NCBI GenBank assembly: GCA_020832465.1 | Contig: JAFIER010000084.1 | Coordinates: 1-32,368, forward strand | Length of the DNA stretch: 32,368 nucleotides | Reading direction: 5' to 3' | Origin: Bernardetiaceae bacterium | GTDB taxonomy: Bacteria; Bacteroidota; Bacteroidia; Cytophagales; Bernardetiaceae | Shown here: positions 1 to 7,573 of the stretch, one piece after another | Layout: every line of letters begins with the position of its first letter | Numbering within the stretch: position 1 is the first letter of the stretch | Position numbers and translations under genes: made by a program | The notes under the pieces: model-generated | What the model saw: the letters and a program-made list of their open reading frames with translations, nothing else | Databases searched by the model: none | Told to the model about the DNA's origin: nothing

Positions 1-124
1 CAAGCCGAGTATTAAGTGAAATAAGCATGTGAAAAATAAAAAAGGGAATATGGGCGCAATCCTGCGATGCATAGCTGGTCTCTACGCTTAAATTTTTGCT
101 TTTAAGATTGTGTGCAATTGTCTT

Positions 125-1225
125 TTAGCGACAGTATTTTCTATACATTTCTTGCGCTTTGGTAATTTCAGTTGCGGCTACCTGCCAGTGCTGACAGGCT
201 TGGTTAGTGTTTTGATTAGCTTCGAAGGCGTGCAATCCTCTATAATAGTGATAAGCAGCATCTTCAAGACCGAAAAATTTTACACGTCCGAGGTTAAAAT
301 CCATTTTATCATAATCTTGAAGCCCATAGTAGGCAGCGGCGCGCCCTAAGTAAGCAGCAGGGACATCTTCATAGACATCGATGATGTTGTCGTAATAAGC
401 AATAGCTTCTTGAAAATCCTTGAGTTCGGAGAGGTAAATATCAGCAATGCGCAAGCTAATGCTCACTCGCGCAGGGTCTAAAGTAAGCACTTTTTCAAAA
501 TCTTTGATAGCCCCGGCATAATTACGCAAAGCTAAATGCGCCTCAGCACGTAACTGATAAAGTGCAGAATTTTCAGGCTCAAGCGTAATAGCACGGCTCA
601 GGTAAGAAATTGCCTTTTTATAATTCTGCATATCGCTACTATAAATTTCTGCACCTAAGATTAAAGCATTGATATTGTTTTTATTCTGATCGAGCGAAAT
701 ATCTAAGTACTCTATGGCATCTGCTATATCGCCTGCTTCATAAGCCTCTTGAGCGTGTTTAAAATTGCTATCAGAGCCGATACGCATCATAAAAACACCT
801 ATAAAAGCTGCAAATATCATAACTACAGCAACAATCAGCAGGGCGAGCTTGGTCTCTTTTGTGAGTAAAGGTTCGGGCTTAGGCGGCGGAGTTTCTCGTT
901 TTTGGTAATTAGGTGGCGGTTCATAGCGATACTGACGGCTGCGGTAATTGCTGCCCTCTTCATAACCAGTGTAAGTATATTTTGAGTAGTCTTGTTTGGC
1001 GCGGGACTGCTCCTGGTTTTGTCTTCTAAAGTCATAACTACTACGGCTATCCATTTTAGAGAGAATTTGATAGGCTTCGTTAATCAGCTTAAACTGCTCC
1101 TCTGCTTCTGGATTCTTGGGGTTACGGTCGGGGTGATACCGCAATGCCATTTTTTTGTAAGCTTTACGAATTTCCTCGGTCGTGGCCTCTTCATTGATAC
1201 CCAATATTTGATAATAATTTTTCAT
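125..1225 (-). CDS. Membrane-anchored J-domain protein with TPR repeats
   Basis: The protein is predicted to recruit and stimulate a DnaK/Hsp70 chaperone at the membrane and to hold partners through TPR repeats. It opens with a complete J-domain (residues 1-60) carrying the HPD signature at 31-33. A basic, proline-rich linker follows, then one hydrophobic helix at about 127-147 (LALLIVAVVMIFAAFIGVFM), then about 200 residues of helical repeats of TPR type (for example ALYQLRAEAHLALRNYAGAI). I chose the ATG at 1225 because the J-domain starts directly there; the frame stays open to a GTG at 1273, but those 16 residues precede the domain and look untranslated. The J-TM-TPR order suggests a cytosolic or membrane-face co-chaperone. 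The substrate is unknown. The gene stands alone, about 105 bases upstream of the methyltransferase stop. Confidence 0.88.
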   Translation of the reverse strand: MKNYYQILGINEEATTEEIRKAYKKMALRYHPDRNPKNPEAEEQFKLINEAYQILSKMDSRSSYDFRRQNQEQSRAKQDYSKYTYTGYEEGSNYRSRQYRYEPPPNYQKRETPPPKPEPLLTKETKLALLIVAVVMIFAAFIGVFMMRIGSDSNFKHAQEAYEAGDIADAIEYLDISLDQNKNNINALILGAEIYSSDMQNYKKAISYLSRAITLEPENSALYQLRAEAHLALRNYAGAIKDFEKVLTLDPARVSISLRIADIYLSELKDFQEAIAYYDNIIDVYEDVPAAYLGRAAAYYGLQDYDKMDFNLGRVKFFGLEDAAYHYYRGLHAFEANQNTNQACQHWQVAATEITKAQEMYRKYCR

Positions 1226-1292
1226 AAAATGCGCTATTTGTATATAAGAAAGAAGTAGCAAATTAAAAAACACTGAATACTGACTTATTAAA

Positions 1293-1327
1293 ACCGCCTA
1301 CTAGCTCTACCCAGAGCTTTAGGTAGT
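1293..1327 (-). terminator. Possible terminator after the methyltransferase gene
   Basis: Read leftward, a hairpin with AGCTCT/AGAGCT arms (1303-1308 and 1313-1318), extended by outer CTAC/GTAG pairing, lies just past the methyltransferase stop and is followed by GGTTTTAAT. The T-run is short, so termination is only inferred. It also marks one edge of the restriction-modification island. Confidence 0.35.
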
Positions 1328-1330
1328 ATT

Positions 1331-2137
1331 TTATATAGCGAACAGCTTTGATTGCTTTTTGAACTCTTCAATTCTGTTCCGTGCTAATTCACAATATTCT
1401 TTACTCATATCAATTCCAATGTATTCACGACCTAATTGCAATGCTGAAATACATGTTGTCCCACTTCCGTTCATGGGGTCAAGCACTAAATCCCCTTTAT
1501 TTGTCCAAGACTTAATATGGTCCCTTGCTAATGCACAAGGAAATGGAGCAGGGTGTCCTTTTGCCTCTTGATCCTCTGCTTTTTTTCCTACGACATATTC
1601 CCAAATATTTCCTTTAATTTTTTTATTTTTTACAGGTTTAGCCATTTTTTCTCTTTTCTGTTCGCCTTTGGAATAATTTTTATAAGTTGTTCCATTAAGT
1701 TCTAAACCAGCATGCAAACAATCTACCTTAATTGGGTTATGAGTTTTTACTGATCCTTTGCTAAAAACAAACATATACTCAAAAATACCATTGTATCGCT
1801 TTCTATAAATTTGAGGAATTGGATTAGTTTTTTGAAAAATCATAGTGTCGTGTAAGTTAAAACCAACTTCCATGAAATATAATGCCTGCTTAAAACTCGT
1901 TCCTGTTTCACTTCCTTGAATAGTTGCATCATTCACCACCCAAACGACTATACCACCGTTTTTTGTTACCCTAAATAATTCTTTTGCAATATCCTCGAAA
2001 GGAAAAACAAAACCTTTATATATTCTTAAATTATCATAAGGTGGAGAAGTTAGCGTAAGATCGATAGAATTTTCCTCAAATTGTTGCATTACGTCAACAC
2101 AGTTTCCTTCAATTATTTTGTTCTTGTACTTATCCAT
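1331..2137 (-). CDS. Type II DNA methyltransferase, beta class (partner of a HindIII-like enzyme)
   Basis: This is a 268-residue S-adenosylmethionine-dependent DNA methyltransferase that should protect host DNA from the endonuclease encoded just upstream. The catalytic motif IV, TSPPYDN, lies near the N-terminus (30-36). The AdoMet-binding motif I, DPMNGSGTT (220-228), is near the C-terminus, preceded by a motif X-like HPAPFP segment. This IV-then-X/I order defines the beta class. The gene starts 7 bases after the endonuclease stop, so the two are almost certainly co-transcribed and may be translationally coupled. The SPPY form of motif IV is most common in N4-cytosine enzymes, whereas M.HindIII is known to make N6-adenine, so the modified base is uncertain. 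The gene looks more AT-rich than its neighbours, in keeping with horizontal acquisition. Confidence 0.9.
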   Translation of the reverse strand: MDKYKNKIIEGNCVDVMQQFEENSIDLTLTSPPYDNLRIYKGFVFPFEDIAKELFRVTKNGGIVVWVVNDATIQGSETGTSFKQALYFMEVGFNLHDTMIFQKTNPIPQIYRKRYNGIFEYMFVFSKGSVKTHNPIKVDCLHAGLELNGTTYKNYSKGEQKREKMAKPVKNKKIKGNIWEYVVGKKAEDQEAKGHPAPFPCALARDHIKSWTNKGDLVLDPMNGSGTTCISALQLGREYIGIDMSKEYCELARNRIEEFKKQSKLFAI

Positions 2138-2144
2138 TGATTTT

Positions 2145-3059
2145 TTATTTTACTTCAAGTAATCCGTTATCTGAAACATTTTTGATTGTTCTAATTTTAC
2201 TTTCTATTTTATTTGCTTTTAAAAGCTCCATTATAGCTTCTTCATGTGACATTCTCATAACCTTTTCTCGCTCAGAAGCCAGAAACTTCAATGCTTCCAC
2301 TTTTGCAATTTCGATTGACTCTATTGCTGCCTTTTTTTCATCTTGCCAAAGTTCAAATATAGATTTAGAGTAATCTAAAATTGTTTTATTAACTCCTAAC
2401 CAATAGTCAACCGCACTCTTAGAAGGATTTAGAGCAGGAATAGTTTTAAAAATCTCATATAATAAGCTTTCTGGTTTAGAACTGCTTATTTCATTTGCAT
2501 AGCGCACTAAAAGAGCTAAGTGAGAATATGTGAAAACACAAACATTTCTAGTTATCGCTTGTTGGTAAATTTGACTATTTCTACTCGGTAGTTGATAAAT
2601 AGGACAAACCACCATGGCATAAGGTTTTCCGTGCTTCCATCTGTCCATCGCCTGAACTTTAAAATCCTTTTGATTTTTGGCTGTTCTGCTTAATCTGAAT
2701 GCTTTTGCATCAGCGACAAAACTAAAATCTTCACCAAAACCCTCTACATCGGCAACATCGGCTCGTTCAGCTATGACAAAACTTTTTAGTCCAATTGCTT
2801 TATAGGCAAATGAAAGTAAAACATCTGTATATTTTGAGTACTGTTTTTCTTGGCTTGTGTCGTGTCCATACGATTCAGGAATATTTCCACATAGTCTTAA
2901 ATGGTCTAAAAGACAAGATGCTCCATTATTAGTCAACTCCTTTGATAATTCTTCTTCTATAATTCGAGAATTAGAGGCAAAGATTCCATCTATTTTGTCA
3001 ATTTTATCAATCCAAGTATTCCTTCTCGCAATCGCTCTATCAGATATTATTTTTGCCAT
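2145..3059 (-). CDS. HindIII-family type II restriction endonuclease
   Basis: This 304-residue protein matches the HindIII family as I remember it. The block ADAKAFRLSRTAKNQKDFK (116-134) is almost identical to the catalytic region of HindIII, and the preceding TSQEKQYSK segment (68-76) also aligns. The expected PD-(D/E)xK residues are present as D104, D117 and K119. HindIII cuts A^AGCTT; the same or a related site is inferred here, not shown. The gene lies 42 bases downstream of the YgjP-like peptidase gene and 7 bases upstream of the methyltransferase gene, all leftward. Placing the endonuclease before the methyltransferase raises the question of how the host survives first entry; no controller (C) protein gene is visible. 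The reading frame is intact and near the family's usual length of about 300. Confidence 0.92.
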   Translation of the reverse strand: MAKIISDRAIARRNTWIDKIDKIDGIFASNSRIIEEELSKELTNNGASCLLDHLRLCGNIPESYGHDTSQEKQYSKYTDVLLSFAYKAIGLKSFVIAERADVADVEGFGEDFSFVADAKAFRLSRTAKNQKDFKVQAMDRWKHGKPYAMVVCPIYQLPSRNSQIYQQAITRNVCVFTYSHLALLVRYANEISSSKPESLLYEIFKTIPALNPSKSAVDYWLGVNKTILDYSKSIFELWQDEKKAAIESIEIAKVEALKFLASEREKVMRMSHEEAIMELLKANKIESKIRTIKNVSDNGLLEVK

Positions 3060-3100
3060 GTTCTAATTTATAATTGGTAACTAAATTCCCTTCAATCTAC

Positions 3101-3817
3101 TTAATACAGCACGGTCGAGTAATGACGCAATTCTTTATCTAATACTTTTGCGCCGGGCAATACTTTTTCTAAAAGATTCCAAAAATCCTCACTGTGATTT
3201 TTTTCTACCGTATGACAAAGCTCATGCCAAATCACGTAATCAATAAGTCTATCGGGCAAACGCATCAAGTGTAAACTCAAGTTGATGTTATTCTCACTCG
3301 AGCAACTCCCCCAGCGTGTCGTGCTTTTTCGGATTGTTACATTATTATAATGAAATTTTGCCTTTTTAGCAAATTTTGCCAAGCGTTTTGGAAGCTCACA
3401 TTTAGCCTCCCACCGCCAAACCTCCTCAAGTGCTTGCCTAATGCTTTGCTGGTAACTCATCTGACGAATATCGCTACCCAAAGGATAATAAACCCAAACC
3501 TTAAAATCATGAATTTCTATGCGAAAGACTTCGCCTTGTTGCTGGATTTGAAGGCTATGAGTCCGAGTTTTAAAAGCAGTATGCTCCTCGAATATAGTAT
3601 TACGATTCGTAAAATCTGACTGGACTTTATGCAATCCCTCCTGAATCCACTGCTTTTTACTTTCCAAAAAAGCAAGCACCTGCACACGGGAAGTACCCTC
3701 AGGCATAGATAATCTAATTTTATCTGGCGGGCTGACCCGCAGGTTAAAGCGTCTGATACGACGGCTGCGCACCAATTCTATTTTACCAATTTCTGATATC
3801 TCAATATATTCTGACAT
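3101..3817 (-). CDS. YgjP-like zinc metallopeptidase-fold protein (DUF45/COG1451)
   Basis: A 238-residue protein of the YgjP/DUF45 group, which has a zincin fold. The zinc site is clear: HELCH at 198-202 with the third histidine at 208 in EKNHSEDFW, and the family signature RWGSCS at 168-173. Its substrate is not firmly established; COG1451 has been labelled a UTP pyrophosphatase, while the fold predicts a peptidase. It is the first gene of a leftward three-gene block followed by the endonuclease and methyltransferase. Members of this family often sit beside restriction genes, notably type I hsdR, so the position here may be more than chance. It could equally be the resident gene next to which the R-M pair was inserted. 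The ATG at 3817 gives a normal N-terminus. Confidence 0.85.
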   Translation of the reverse strand: MSEYIEISEIGKIELVRSRRIRRFNLRVSPPDKIRLSMPEGTSRVQVLAFLESKKQWIQEGLHKVQSDFTNRNTIFEEHTAFKTRTHSLQIQQQGEVFRIEIHDFKVWVYYPLGSDIRQMSYQQSIRQALEEVWRWEAKCELPKRLAKFAKKAKFHYNNVTIRKSTTRWGSCSSENNINLSLHLMRLPDRLIDYVIWHELCHTVEKNHSEDFWNLLEKVLPGAKVLDKELRHYSTVLY

Positions 3818-3894
3818 GAATTAAACACTTGAGTAAATAAAAGAGTGATGGGCAGTAGCATAGACTTGAGTCTGTGCCCTGCTTCAATATAACG

Positions 3895-4842
3895 CTAATC
3901 TTCTAAATTATGTTCTTGAATAAAGTAGAGTGGTCGTTTGCGTACATCATTATTGATTCTGCTAATATACTCACCCAAAATTCCGATACTGATGAGCTGT
4001 ACTCCTCCTAAGAACATAATCCCGGTCATTAAAGAAGCCCAGCCTCTTTCGTAGTTGATAGGGTCGTAATAGCGTACATAAAAAGAGTACAAAATCATAA
4101 AAAAGGCTACGCCAGAGACAAAAAAACCTGTAAGTGTAACAAATTTAATCGGTACATTAGAGAAGCCTGTAATGCCATTAAGCGCAAAAGAAATCATTTT
4201 TTTATAGGTATAGCCCGTTTTACCCGCATGGCGTTTGGCACGTTCGTATTCTATAAAAGTTTGCTTATAACCAATCCAAGCAATTTGCCCTCGTAAAAAT
4301 TTATTTGTCTCGGGCATACGGCGCAAGGCCTCAGCTACTTTGCGGTGTATGATTCTAAAATCTCCCGTATCTACGGGAATGCTAAAAGAAGTCATACGTG
4401 CAAGCAAACGATAAAAAATCTTAGCCGTAAATTTTTTCATAAAACTTTCACCCTCGCGAGATTTTCGCTTTGCATAGACTACTTCATAGCCCCTTTGTAA
4501 TTTTTCGTACATCGGTGCAATAAGCTCAGGAGGGTCTTGCAAATCGCCATCAATAATCACCACAGCCTCGCCCTTCGTATAATCAATACCCGCACTAACC
4601 GCATTTTGATGACCAAAATTACGACTCAGATTGATATAGCGAACTTTAGCATCAGCCTCTGCCAAACTTTTTATAATTTCCATAGAGCGATCGCTACTCC
4701 CATCGTTTACAAAAATAAACTCATGAGAAGGCGTAATATCGCTAATTACCTTTTTTAGCCGTTCATAAAGCGGGAGCAAATTGCCCTCCTCATTATAAAT
4801 GGGAACGATAACAGATATATCTATAATTATTTGTGTATCCAT
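3895..4842 (-). CDS. Family 2 glycosyltransferase, GtrB/DPM1-like
   Basis: A 315-residue inverting glycosyltransferase that probably transfers a sugar from a nucleotide donor to polyprenyl phosphate on the cytoplasmic face of the inner membrane. The GT-A domain covers about residues 8-230, with the nucleotide site FVNDGSSDRS (44-53) and the metal/donor motif DGDLQDPP (98-105). Two C-terminal transmembrane helices, at about 233-257 and 270-292, end in GILGEYISR, a common feature of the bactoprenol glucosyltransferase group. The lipid-linked sugar would feed glycosylation of surface polymers or proteins, but no flippase or acceptor gene is adjacent. The intergenic stretch at 4843-4967 carries a near-perfect palindrome. 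Confidence 0.9.
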   Translation of the reverse strand: MDTQIIIDISVIVPIYNEEGNLLPLYERLKKVISDITPSHEFIFVNDGSSDRSMEIIKSLAEADAKVRYINLSRNFGHQNAVSAGIDYTKGEAVVIIDGDLQDPPELIAPMYEKLQRGYEVVYAKRKSREGESFMKKFTAKIFYRLLARMTSFSIPVDTGDFRIIHRKVAEALRRMPETNKFLRGQIAWIGYKQTFIEYERAKRHAGKTGYTYKKMISFALNGITGFSNVPIKFVTLTGFFVSGVAFFMILYSFYVRYYDPINYERGWASLMTGIMFLGGVQLISIGILGEYISRINNDVRKRPLYFIQEHNLED

Positions 4843-4926
4843 AATAATTGCTAAAAATACGATTAAAAGGCAAAATACGGCTTTTCCTTTGCTTTTTCAA
4901 AACTAAAAGCGATAAAACCCGCAAAC

Positions 4927-4945
4927 AACGTGATATTATCACGTT
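4927..4945. repeat. Perfect 9+1+9 palindrome AACGTGATA-T-TATCACGTT
   Basis: This lies between the glycosyltransferase start and the photolyase-family stop. Its right arm TATCACGTTT recurs as the left terminal arm of the 91-bp element at 12791-12881, and its left arm matches that element's right arm. It therefore looks like the right end of such an element joined to the left end of another. It could also be an operator for the gene to its left. Confidence 0.6.
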
Positions 4946-4967
4946 TGAATATGTAATTTTCTATGCT

Positions 4968-6386
4968 TTAAAATTCTTGTTGTTTTCTCTTTTCCCAAAG
5001 TAATATTTTCGCCTTCTGACTGGCTTCTTTGATGTCTATAATCGGTGCGGGATAATCTTTTCCGATATAACAATGATAAAAAGCTTGGTCGAGCTGGCTC
5101 ATTTTATAGGGTTCTTGTGCAAGGCCTACGGGTAGATTTCGAAGCTCTGGAATCCATTTTTTTATAAAAACAGCTTCCGGGTCGTTGTCTTTAGCTTGTT
5201 TGATAGGGTTATACATACGAATTGTGTGCATGCCCGTAACGCCTGCCTGCATTTGAAATTGAGCGTAGTGAATGCCTGGCTCATAGTCTAAAAATTGCGA
5301 AGCTAAAAAGTGAGCGCCGAGTTGCCAAGGTTGCCAAAGTTGGTGGGTCAGAAAAGAGACCAACATAGCACGCATTCGAAAATTGAGGTAGCCCGTTTCG
5401 CATAAGCAACGCATAGCCGCATCTACAAGCGGGTAGCCCGTTTTTCCTTCTTTCCAAGCGCGCAACCATTTTTCATTTTTGGGTTGCTCAAGTGTCTCGA
5501 AACGAGGGGCTTGGGCTTGGGTCTCGAGGCTGGTATCCTGCTCAAAACGCTGCATAAAATGACATCTCCATTGCAACCTTGAACGAAACTGCTTAAGGTT
5601 TTTAGGGTATTTTGTCTTTGTTTTTTCTTTTTGATAGGCTTGATACACCTGCCTTGTGCTGAGGTTTCCCCACGCTAAATAGGGAGATATACGGCTACAA
5701 GAACTCCTTGCCGCTTCGGCTTTTGAAATATGCTGCATATACATTTTTACACCCTTTTGAAAAAATCTTTTCAAGTATCTGGAAGCGTTTTCTTCACCAG
5801 GCGGTTGCCAATGTTTTGGATAAAATTTTAGGGATTTCATCGTAGCATAATCAAAAAGAAAGGGCACTGGCACTTCGCAATGCGCTACTTTGAGCGCGCT
5901 CAAATCGGGCTGTTGCTGTGGCGATTGCATACGCGCTATCCACGTCTGCTGCCAATCTTTTTTGCCTTTGTAAGGTCTTACAATACCGTTACTGGGGTAT
6001 TCTTGCCAATCAATTTTACGAGTTTTGAGCCACTGCGCAATCTCTAAGTCTCTTTTATAGGAGAGTGTAATGCCCGTCTCTTGATGCGAATAGACTTTTT
6101 GAATATCAAAATTTTCGTACAAATATTCAAAAACAGCCTCTGCTTCCTCGTAAAAAATATAAAGTGTATGCCCCGCTTTTTCTAAGTTTTTTTGCATTTC
6201 CAAAAGACTGTGATAAGCAAAAAGCCAATGCCTGATGCCCCAATCGGGGTGAGCCTTGAGTGAAGGCTCAAAAATATAAATGGGTAGCAACGGCAACCCT
6301 GTCTCAATCGCTTCTTTGAGCGGTTGATGGTCTGTGAGCCGAAGGTCGCGCTTCCACCAAAGAATATTTACTTTTTTATCGGGCAT
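4968..6386 (-). CDS. Cryptochrome/photolyase-family flavoprotein
   Basis: A 472-residue protein of the photolyase/cryptochrome family, which repairs UV-induced pyrimidine dimers with blue light or acts as a light sensor, using FAD. The N-terminal Rossmann-like antenna domain opens with the family signature WWKRDLRLTDH (10-20). The helical FAD-binding domain contains SRISPYLAWGNLSTRQVY (231-248) and GYPLVDAAMRCLCETGYLNF (317-336). Where class I enzymes have an N-GG-WQW segment contacting the dimer, this protein has IHYAQFQMQAGVTG (372-385), followed by IRMYNPIKQ. I believe a comparable variant occurs in Bacteroidota, but repair activity cannot be assumed. The gene follows rluA in the same direction across a 63-base gap that holds a 17-bp repeat. 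Confidence 0.88.
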   Translation of the reverse strand: MPDKKVNILWWKRDLRLTDHQPLKEAIETGLPLLPIYIFEPSLKAHPDWGIRHWLFAYHSLLEMQKNLEKAGHTLYIFYEEAEAVFEYLYENFDIQKVYSHQETGITLSYKRDLEIAQWLKTRKIDWQEYPSNGIVRPYKGKKDWQQTWIARMQSPQQQPDLSALKVAHCEVPVPFLFDYATMKSLKFYPKHWQPPGEENASRYLKRFFQKGVKMYMQHISKAEAARSSCSRISPYLAWGNLSTRQVYQAYQKEKTKTKYPKNLKQFRSRLQWRCHFMQRFEQDTSLETQAQAPRFETLEQPKNEKWLRAWKEGKTGYPLVDAAMRCLCETGYLNFRMRAMLVSFLTHQLWQPWQLGAHFLASQFLDYEPGIHYAQFQMQAGVTGMHTIRMYNPIKQAKDNDPEAVFIKKWIPELRNLPVGLAQEPYKMSQLDQAFYHCYIGKDYPAPIIDIKEASQKAKILLWEKRKQQEF

Positions 6387-6406
6387 AAAATTTTGTACTA
6401 TGACAG

Positions 6407-6423
6407 AACTGACAGCACGGAAA
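6407..6423. repeat. 17-bp direct repeat, copy 1
   Basis: The sequence AACTGACAGCACGGAAA occurs here and again, identically, at 7485-7501. This copy sits about 20 bases upstream of the photolyase-family start codon and just after the rluA stop. A shared intergenic site or element fragment is possible; its function is unknown. Confidence 0.65.
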
Positions 6424-6449
6424 CTTACAAAAAGCTGTGAATGCCTTAT

Positions 6450-7187
6450 TTATCCATACAAATAAGGCAAATGTTTGTCTTTGACTTTAAAATCTTCCAA
6501 AGTCAAAAACTCTTCCCAAAATGAAGTATTGGGTAAAGCTGCCATGGCAATGACAGGCTCATCTTTAATGGGGTGTATAAAATTTACACGCCTTGCATGC
6601 AAGCAAATACTGCCATCTTCATTAGGCTTAGGAAATCCGTATTTTACATCACCACGGATAGGCGATCCAATAGTAGCAAGTTGCACCCTAATTTGATGCG
6701 AACGTCCTGTAAGTGGCATGACTTCCAATAAGTAGTGGTGGTTTATTCTACCCATTACTCTAAACCTAAGCTCGGCTTTTTGCGCACCTTCTACGGGTTC
6801 GCGAAAAGCTTGTACGGTATTATTTTCTTTGTTTTTGACGAGCCAGTGCACGAGCTTATCCTCATCTTGACGAGGGCGGCGGCGCGTAATAGCCCAATAA
6901 GTTTTCTGAATTTTTCGTTTTTTGAAAAGTTCGCTCATGCGCGAAAGCCCCTTAGAGGTTTTGGCAAGCACAAGTACGCCACTCACAGGTCTATCCAAGC
7001 GGTGTACTACACCACAGAAAACATTGCCAGGCTTTTCGTATTTGACTTTGAGGTACTCTTTTACTCGCTCTGCAATGGGCAAATCGCCCGTAATATCGCC
7101 TTGAGTTAATATACCCGGCGATTTATTGACAATAATAAGGTGATTGTCTTCGTATATGACAGAAAATCCTTTAGTTCTGATATGCAT
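6450..7187 (-). CDS. RluA-family pseudouridine synthase
   Basis: A 245-residue enzyme that isomerises uridine to pseudouridine in ribosomal or transfer RNA. The catalytic loop HRLDRPVSGVLVLAKT (62-77) is intact, with the catalytic aspartate at residue 65, and LLEVMPLTGRSHQIRVQLA is the conserved second RluA motif. There is no N-terminal S4 domain, and the length fits the short single-domain members. The target (23S rRNA or tRNA position) cannot be read from sequence alone. It is transcribed leftward upstream of the photolyase-family gene, and 386 bases of mostly repeat-bearing DNA separate it from yyaL. Confidence 0.9.
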   Translation of the reverse strand: MHIRTKGFSVIYEDNHLIIVNKSPGILTQGDITGDLPIAERVKEYLKVKYEKPGNVFCGVVHRLDRPVSGVLVLAKTSKGLSRMSELFKKRKIQKTYWAITRRRPRQDEDKLVHWLVKNKENNTVQAFREPVEGAQKAELRFRVMGRINHHYLLEVMPLTGRSHQIRVQLATIGSPIRGDVKYGFPKPNEDGSICLHARRVNFIHPIKDEPVIAMAALPNTSFWEEFLTLEDFKVKDKHLPYLYG

Positions 7188-7340
7188 GTGATATTGATAT
7201 TTTTTATTTTTTGTAAAAAATCCGTAGGCTACATCGGGTGCTATTCATATTTGTACATACTCACATAACTTACTGCCTCAAAAGCACTAAGTTTGCCAGG
7301 TTTGGTATCTCACCAAGCAAGTAATTTTGCAATAAACCGA

Positions 7341-7377
7341 CTCGCCGTGTTTGCTATCCACATCAAACACCAGCGAG
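7341..7377. repeat. GTGTTTG/CAAACAC hairpin family, copy 1
   Basis: Inner arms GTGTTTG (7347-7353) and CAAACAC (7364-7370) are flanked by CTCGC (7341-7345) and GCGAG (7373-7377), giving a 12-bp interrupted stem. The core begins GCCGTGTTTGCT, shared with the copies at 12822-12848 and 30144-30172 (the last on the opposite strand). Copies in three unrelated intergenic regions indicate a dispersed repeat and not a gene-specific terminator. Confidence 0.65.
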
Positions 7378-7484
7378 GTTTTGAAATGCACAGGGCTGTA
7401 CCCACGGATTTTCATATTTTACCCTTTTGAGGATTTTTACATGACAAATTAATTTTGAAAAACAGAAGTCTCTCCGTTTTGAGA

Positions 7485-7501
7485 AACTGACAGCACGGAA
7501 A
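7485..7501. repeat. 17-bp direct repeat, copy 2
   Basis: Identical to 6407-6423 and in the same orientation. This copy lies about 73-89 bases past the yyaL stop. Read leftward it forms part of an imperfect hairpin, TCCGT...ACGGA. Confidence 0.65.
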
Positions 7502-7573
7502 AGCTATGCTACGGCTTTATCACCTACAAAATTACGCAATTTTAGTAGAATAAAATATTATTCGAGGCTTGAG

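Larger units (their letters stand above)
7188..7573. other. 386-bp intergenic stretch between rluA and yyaL
   Basis: I see no convincing gene here. It holds a GTGTTTG/CAAACAC hairpin with outer CTCGC/GCGAG arms (7341-7377) and the second copy of a 17-bp repeat (7485-7501). The promoter of the leftward rluA gene should also lie here, but I see no clear TAnnTTTG match. Confidence 0.6.

Noticed and set aside
992-1258. 88-codon rightward frame opposite the J-domain
   Set aside because: It is antisense to the conserved J-domain coding region, with no domain or promoter of its own.
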